From positions 1,525,001-1,589,000 of the forward strand of contig JAFBJZ010000958.1 of assembly GCA_016785225.1 (NCBI GenBank): DNA of 64,000 nt, in the 5' to 3' direction. The DNA is from Psettodes erumei. Taxonomy: Eukaryota > Chordata > Actinopteri > Pleuronectiformes > Psettodidae. Below, piece after piece: positions 61,501 to 64,000 of this stretch (its first letter is position 1; each line of letters begins with the position of its first letter). Made by a program: the position numbers and the translations under genes. Below the pieces are notes generated by a model. It was not told the origin of the DNA and did no database searches. It saw only the letters and a list, made by a program, of their open reading frames with translations.

Positions 61501-63324
61501 GGTACTATGTCATTTAAATGACCATTCATTTCAAATGAATGTCAGTAAATGCTGTCTCAGGCTGCTGTCATTAACCTGTATTCCTGTTTATTTTGTGAGA
61601 CCCTCTTTACAAAATATGACCACATGTTGGCTGGGCTTCTCAGTTTGGTTGTTTACAGAACAAAAGAAATGAAGAAGAATTTTAGCCTTTTTCCTGCTGT
61701 TCAGGTATTTCAGTGTGGACAGAGATCTTTATGGAATCTACCTGAAAACGTTGTTGTGATAATCGATTTATCAATCAATTAATTAATTAATTTAACATAT
61801 GGAAATGGTATTTCTAGGTATTGGCAGCTTATCACAGATTTAGTCTAAGCATATTTATTATTTATTTAAACAGAATAAGGGAGGGATGACACAAATGTTT
61901 TAGAAGCCTTTAAAATTCTGGGTCTCCTTAATCATGACTTAATATCGAGCTGATGCTCTTGGATAAATCTTCCAGCAGTTTTCACCTCTCCTGTGTAATG
62001 CTCTGCCCTGTGTTGTTGCTGTGCAGGGAATAGAGAAGTATGTGGTGGAAGATGTGGAGGAGTGTCGCGCTCAGGACTGCTACACTCGACCCATTCACAT
62101 CATTGAGGGCCCCCTCATGAATGGCATGAAGGTGGTGGGAGATCTCTTTGGAGCTGGGAAGATGTTCCTGCCACAGGTAGGATGGTACTTGATCCATTTT
62201 TTCCTTGTGACTTTGCAGCTTGAATGGGGTGTTTTAAATAGTGTTAAAATATGTCAGCTTTTCTCAACATTGACTTTGGGAATAATGGCTTGTTAAGTTC
62301 CATTGTTTCAGGGTTTGTTACTTTTGAACAACTGGTATGTGTTTTATTTTACCAGATGTTACTTTTTGTAACTCAAATTAACCCAAATTAGGTTTGCTTT
62401 CTCCAGTAAAGTGCTTCCAAAACAGTAAACATGTTGAACAAGAAGCTGACAGTATGACCTGCCGTATATGATAAATTGGATATCAGTTGGCAGTAGCCTT
62501 CAGCAACATTCACATCATATATTTCTCTACTATTGTTCCTTTTGTTGGCATTGCCTGTCCCTCCTCATACGGGAGAACCTCAAATGCTCTTTAGATTAGC
62601 ATTAAATGAAACAAATGTCACCAGTGCATCACAGCATTTTCAGCTACTGTGATAAACCAAAGAGGTACTGATGCTCCAAGTCCTTGTGTGTTTGCAGGTG
62701 ATCAAGTCAGCTCGTGTTATGAAGAAGGCAGTGGGCTATTTGATTCCTTTCATGGAGAAGGAGAGGGAGGAGATGATGGCATCATCAGGCTTAGCTGAGG
62801 AGATGGTAGTCTCAGCTGAATATGAATGTATTTAGTGTAACTCTCATTTTGACCAATACATTTCTGTATAATATATAATATTTTTTACAGGAGATCTGTG
62901 TGAAACATTTCTTAACACACAAAGTGCTTAAGAAAGAACAAAGAAAGAATAAAGTGATACAACCAAAAAATTAGACAAAATGTATAATTGACACGAGTAA
63001 AATTAACAAATTCATTTTTCATTTTTAAGACAAGTCTTTTAGCACTAGTGGTGTGGATTGTGAACAGTAGTTTCCTACACAGCAAATGCACAGTCCAACT
63101 TTTAGCAAATCTTGATAAGTGTGAAAAGCGTTTTTTTCCTCAACTAAATGTAAGGCCAGCAGCTGAGAGAGCAACATAAAAACAACTCATTATGTCCCCT
63201 AATGTTTTCTTCTTGGTCTGCAGGATCCCTATCAGGGCACCATAGTCCTGGCTACGGTGAAGGGAGATGTCCATGATATTGGCAAGAACATCGTAGGTGT
63301 GGTGTTGAGCTGTAACAACTTCAG
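43541..63324 (+). CDS. mtr: MTR, cobalamin-dependent methionine synthase (partial; runs off right edge)
   Basis: Transfers the methyl group of 5-methyltetrahydrofolate to homocysteine via methylcobalamin, in the cytosol. Exons seen: 43541-43583, 45624-45835, 46214-46303, 48088-48180, 49792-49898, 50423-50482, 50707-50801, 50923-51023, 55330-55391, 55915-55982, 56083-56162, 56826-56938, 57072-57212, 59785-59970, 60048-60227, 60660-60776, 61116-61256, 61331-61420, 62027-62176, 62698-62805, 63224-63324. Domains in order: homocysteine-binding (Zn ligands in GLNC and GGCC), pterin-binding (NIGERCNVAGS...), helical cap, start of the B12 domain (DVHDIG). The remaining B12 and SAM-activation domains lie beyond the window. 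About 24 codons between the third and fourth listed exons are absent and the phases there do not join (see the exon-gap entry). Elsewhere phases agree and no stop interrupts the frame. Confidence 0.94.
44326..44540 (-). mobile_element. Possible Tc1 transposase remnant in MTR intron 1
   Basis: The - strand reads MWKKVIRLDKSSFTIFSVIGRGSVWC, resembling the Tc1 motif WxxVxWSDExxFxxF with the catalytic D lost or shifted. The + strand flank (CCATTCAGTGACCCCTCGTGCC at 44202) belongs to a dispersed fish repeat. Short and decayed. Confidence 0.45.
46304..48087 (+). pseudogene. mtr: MTR interval lacking an expected coding exon
   Basis: The exon ending at 46303 finishes with ...QADYGLEHM in phase 0. 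The exon at 48088 begins with two bases of a Gly codon followed by SKRYVAGAVGPTNK. In MTR proteins about 24 residues separate these points (the stretch beginning AYRMN in mammals). A 73-nt exon (phase 1 at its end) would fill the gap exactly, and adding 73 nt puts the downstream Zn cysteines and the B12 histidine within 2-3 residues of their usual positions. I find no such exon: a Tc1 element occupies about 46351-47918, and the flanks (46304-46350, 47919-48087) have no matching frame. Joining the visible exons directly gives a frameshift. Confidence 0.75.
46351..47918 (-). mobile_element. Tc1-type transposon in MTR, transposase antisense
   Basis: The left end CAGTTGGGTGCAAAAGTTTG follows a TA at 46349-46350. 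The right end near 47918 is a degenerate inverse copy (CCAAACCTTTT...CTGGCTG), so that boundary is approximate. On the - strand, 47607-47281 encodes the N-terminal DNA-binding part (MARKRQLTMEERQTIITLKN). 47241-46990 holds VLWTDESKFQIF, and 46988-46554 holds LQQDNDPKHKS and SSDLNPIELVWDEL, giving all of the DDE residues. Two frame breaks separate the pieces. It fills nearly all of the interval where an MTR coding exon is missing. Confidence 0.9.
49749..49777. repeat. mtr: (GT)n microsatellite just before an MTR exon
   Basis: About 14 GT units ending roughly 15 nt before the acceptor at 49791, where it forms part of a pyrimidine/GT-rich acceptor region. Confidence 0.9.
51340..51660 (+). repeat. 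Dispersed repeat in MTR intron (same family as 38060-38400)
   Basis: AAAGGTCACCTTCACTGTGACATCATAAATGC, ACCATAACTCAGGAATAGAAGGTGAG and TTTCCTGTCTCTTGACTGGTTGGTGGAGG form a known-looking fish repeat, here at about the length of the BMS1 intron copy. Confidence 0.5.
53480..54420 (+). mobile_element. Degraded Tc1-type transposon in MTR intron 9 region
   Basis: Begins near GTTGTGGACAGAAATTTACATACA, resembling a fish Tc1 end. It keeps scattered transposase words: LDLNKPGKSLGTISATAP near 53840-53890, KADLQ near 54100, ERLTCKKEALAPK near 54180, LLEESSVV near 54280. Many indels; boundaries uncertain. Confidence 0.6.
56756..56782. repeat. mtr: (CA)n microsatellite in MTR intron
   Basis: (TA)n then (CA)n about 45 nt before the exon starting at 56826. 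Confidence 0.85.
57290..58940 (-). mobile_element. LINE with restriction-like endonuclease (R2/HERO-like), antisense in MTR intron
   Basis: Read on the - strand from about 58940: RQIPFSISGTAIPSI...SLGMIFDASLKDTASIQK, then PDRFKAWI, VPMTTVESLERKISGFLRKWLG, EVRTQRKW, LVGTVVTSRAGLG and KEERV-type basic stretches. A Cys/His motif (CFGGGSLEHLLSCCPKALADG) lies near 58040-57990, then CRGFAGHSLCKVLTQLGITR and AAEKATRWLWLKRADP near 57480. This is the region after the RT plus zinc motif of an RLE-type LINE. The RT catalytic core is absent, so the copy is 5'-truncated. It lies in the MTR intron between exons 57072-57212 and 59785-59970. Confidence 0.78.
59275..59600 (+). repeat. SINE-like (tRNA-derived type) repeat in MTR intron
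   Basis: GGCATAGTGGTGCAGCAGTTAGCACTGTC (with TTAGCACTGTC resembling a pol III A-box), a decayed B-box-like GGGATTCAGTCC, CACCAAAAACACGCAGGTT, GGTGACTCTGTGTGTAGGTGTGA and an ending near GGGGATAAGCAG. This order matches a very common dispersed fish repeat. Old and partly deleted. Confidence 0.6.
61116..63324 (+). other. mtr: MTR cap and start of B12-binding domain exons
   Basis: Exons 61116-61256, 61331-61420, 62027-62176 and 62698-62805 encode the end of the pterin domain and the helical cap (IIEGPLMNGMKVVGDLFGAG, FLPQVIKSARVMKKAV). Exon 63224-63324 opens the Rossmann-type B12 domain with TVKGDVHDIGKNIVGVV. DVHDIG is the DXHXXG signature whose His is the lower axial cobalt ligand. The exon ends at 63324 with phase 2; no further MTR exon is visible in 63325-64000. 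Confidence 0.9.
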
Positions 63325-64000
63325 GTAAAACAGGTTTTACTGGTGACAACAGTTTACTGTCTTCAATTCTTCTAGAGGTTATTTTTCCATCACACCCTTA
63401 CCAGTGTATCAGTTTGTCAGCAGCACTTGGGCTCACAGTGCATTGCACCTCACTATAAAATATATTTGCCATTGACTGGCATTAATATTTAAAAGTAGTT
63501 AGTCTGTTATTGCCAGTGGGTAATTGAACAGCAGGACTCTCTATGTTGAGTCACAGCTCTGTGCTGTCAGTCAGCACTTAATCAGCTGCTGGCCTCTGTT
63601 AGAGGCTGAACGTTAATCTTAGTAGCACTGGCAGCAGTTCACTGAATAGTTTAGAGAATAAATCAGTTCACCCCAGATTGCCTTTTGATCCCCCACAGGG
63701 CACAGTGATGCATTATGGGAGTGAAGTGGCAGTGTTTATTTTTCGCTAGGTTGTGGGCACCAACCCAACGCTATTACTGTTGTCAAATGGCACTAATTTG
63801 CTTTGTGTGTGTGTGTATGTTTGTTAACTACGTACATGTGAATATATCCTTACATTCTGTTAAATTGTTTGTTAATGCTGGAACAGGAATGCCAGCACAA
63901 GCTTTCTGATACAAAGCGCTCCTATTGTAAAGGATACTGAAATAGACCTTAGATTCTTCCAGTGTACTGAAGAACAATCTGCAATGAAAGCCTGTAAAAG

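Noticed and set aside
1..64000. CRISPR array, prokaryotic operon, phage or toxin system
   Set aside because: Repeats are eukaryotic transposons and microsatellites, genes are spliced, and there are no regularly spaced short repeats or bacterial ribosome-binding sites.

Overview
The window is nuclear DNA of a ray-finned (teleost-type) fish. It has GT-AG introns, vertebrate housekeeping genes, long (CA/GT)n microsatellites, and a repeat set typical of fish: Tc1 and hAT DNA transposons, R4/Rex6-type and other LINEs, and a Sushi-type chromodomain Ty3/gypsy retrotransposon. The species cannot be named from the sequence. No bacterial, CRISPR or operon-like system is present.

Layout. 1-22.3 kb holds no gene I recognise. 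It has LINE fragments near 1.3-2.5 kb and 20.6-21.2 kb, a palindromic MITE at 4.14 kb, and a 3.47-kb tandem duplication (unit 1 at 6694-10160, unit 2 starting at 10161). Unit 2 lacks the central 1.56 kb of unit 1 and carries a Sushi-like gypsy element (11660-16923) in its place. 22.3-40.8 kb is BMS1, the GTPase needed for 40S ribosome assembly, on the + strand. It has a noncoding first exon and 22 coding exons, 1213 codons once one extra base in exon 16 is allowed for. Its introns 15-17 region carries an L1-like ORF1 relic, a Tc1 element with a hAT-type element nested in it, and a near-complete R4/Rex6-type LINE. 40.8-43.4 kb is intergenic and holds an internally deleted hAT element with 8-bp target duplications. 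43.5 kb to the right edge is the 5' two thirds of MTR (cobalamin-dependent methionine synthase), also +. Its homocysteine, pterin and cap domains and the start of the B12 domain are present, and the gene runs off the window. MTR introns hold a Tc1 element (antisense), a degraded Tc1, an antisense RLE-type LINE and a SINE-like repeat.

The two genes are independent housekeeping genes, one in ribosome biogenesis and one in one-carbon/methionine metabolism. They sit head-to-tail about 2.7 kb apart (BMS1 poly(A) signal to MTR start). Two irregularities stand out: a one-base insertion that breaks BMS1 exon 16, and the absence of the MTR coding segment between exons 3 and 5, where a Tc1 element fills nearly the whole interval. 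Both could be assembly errors or real lesions.
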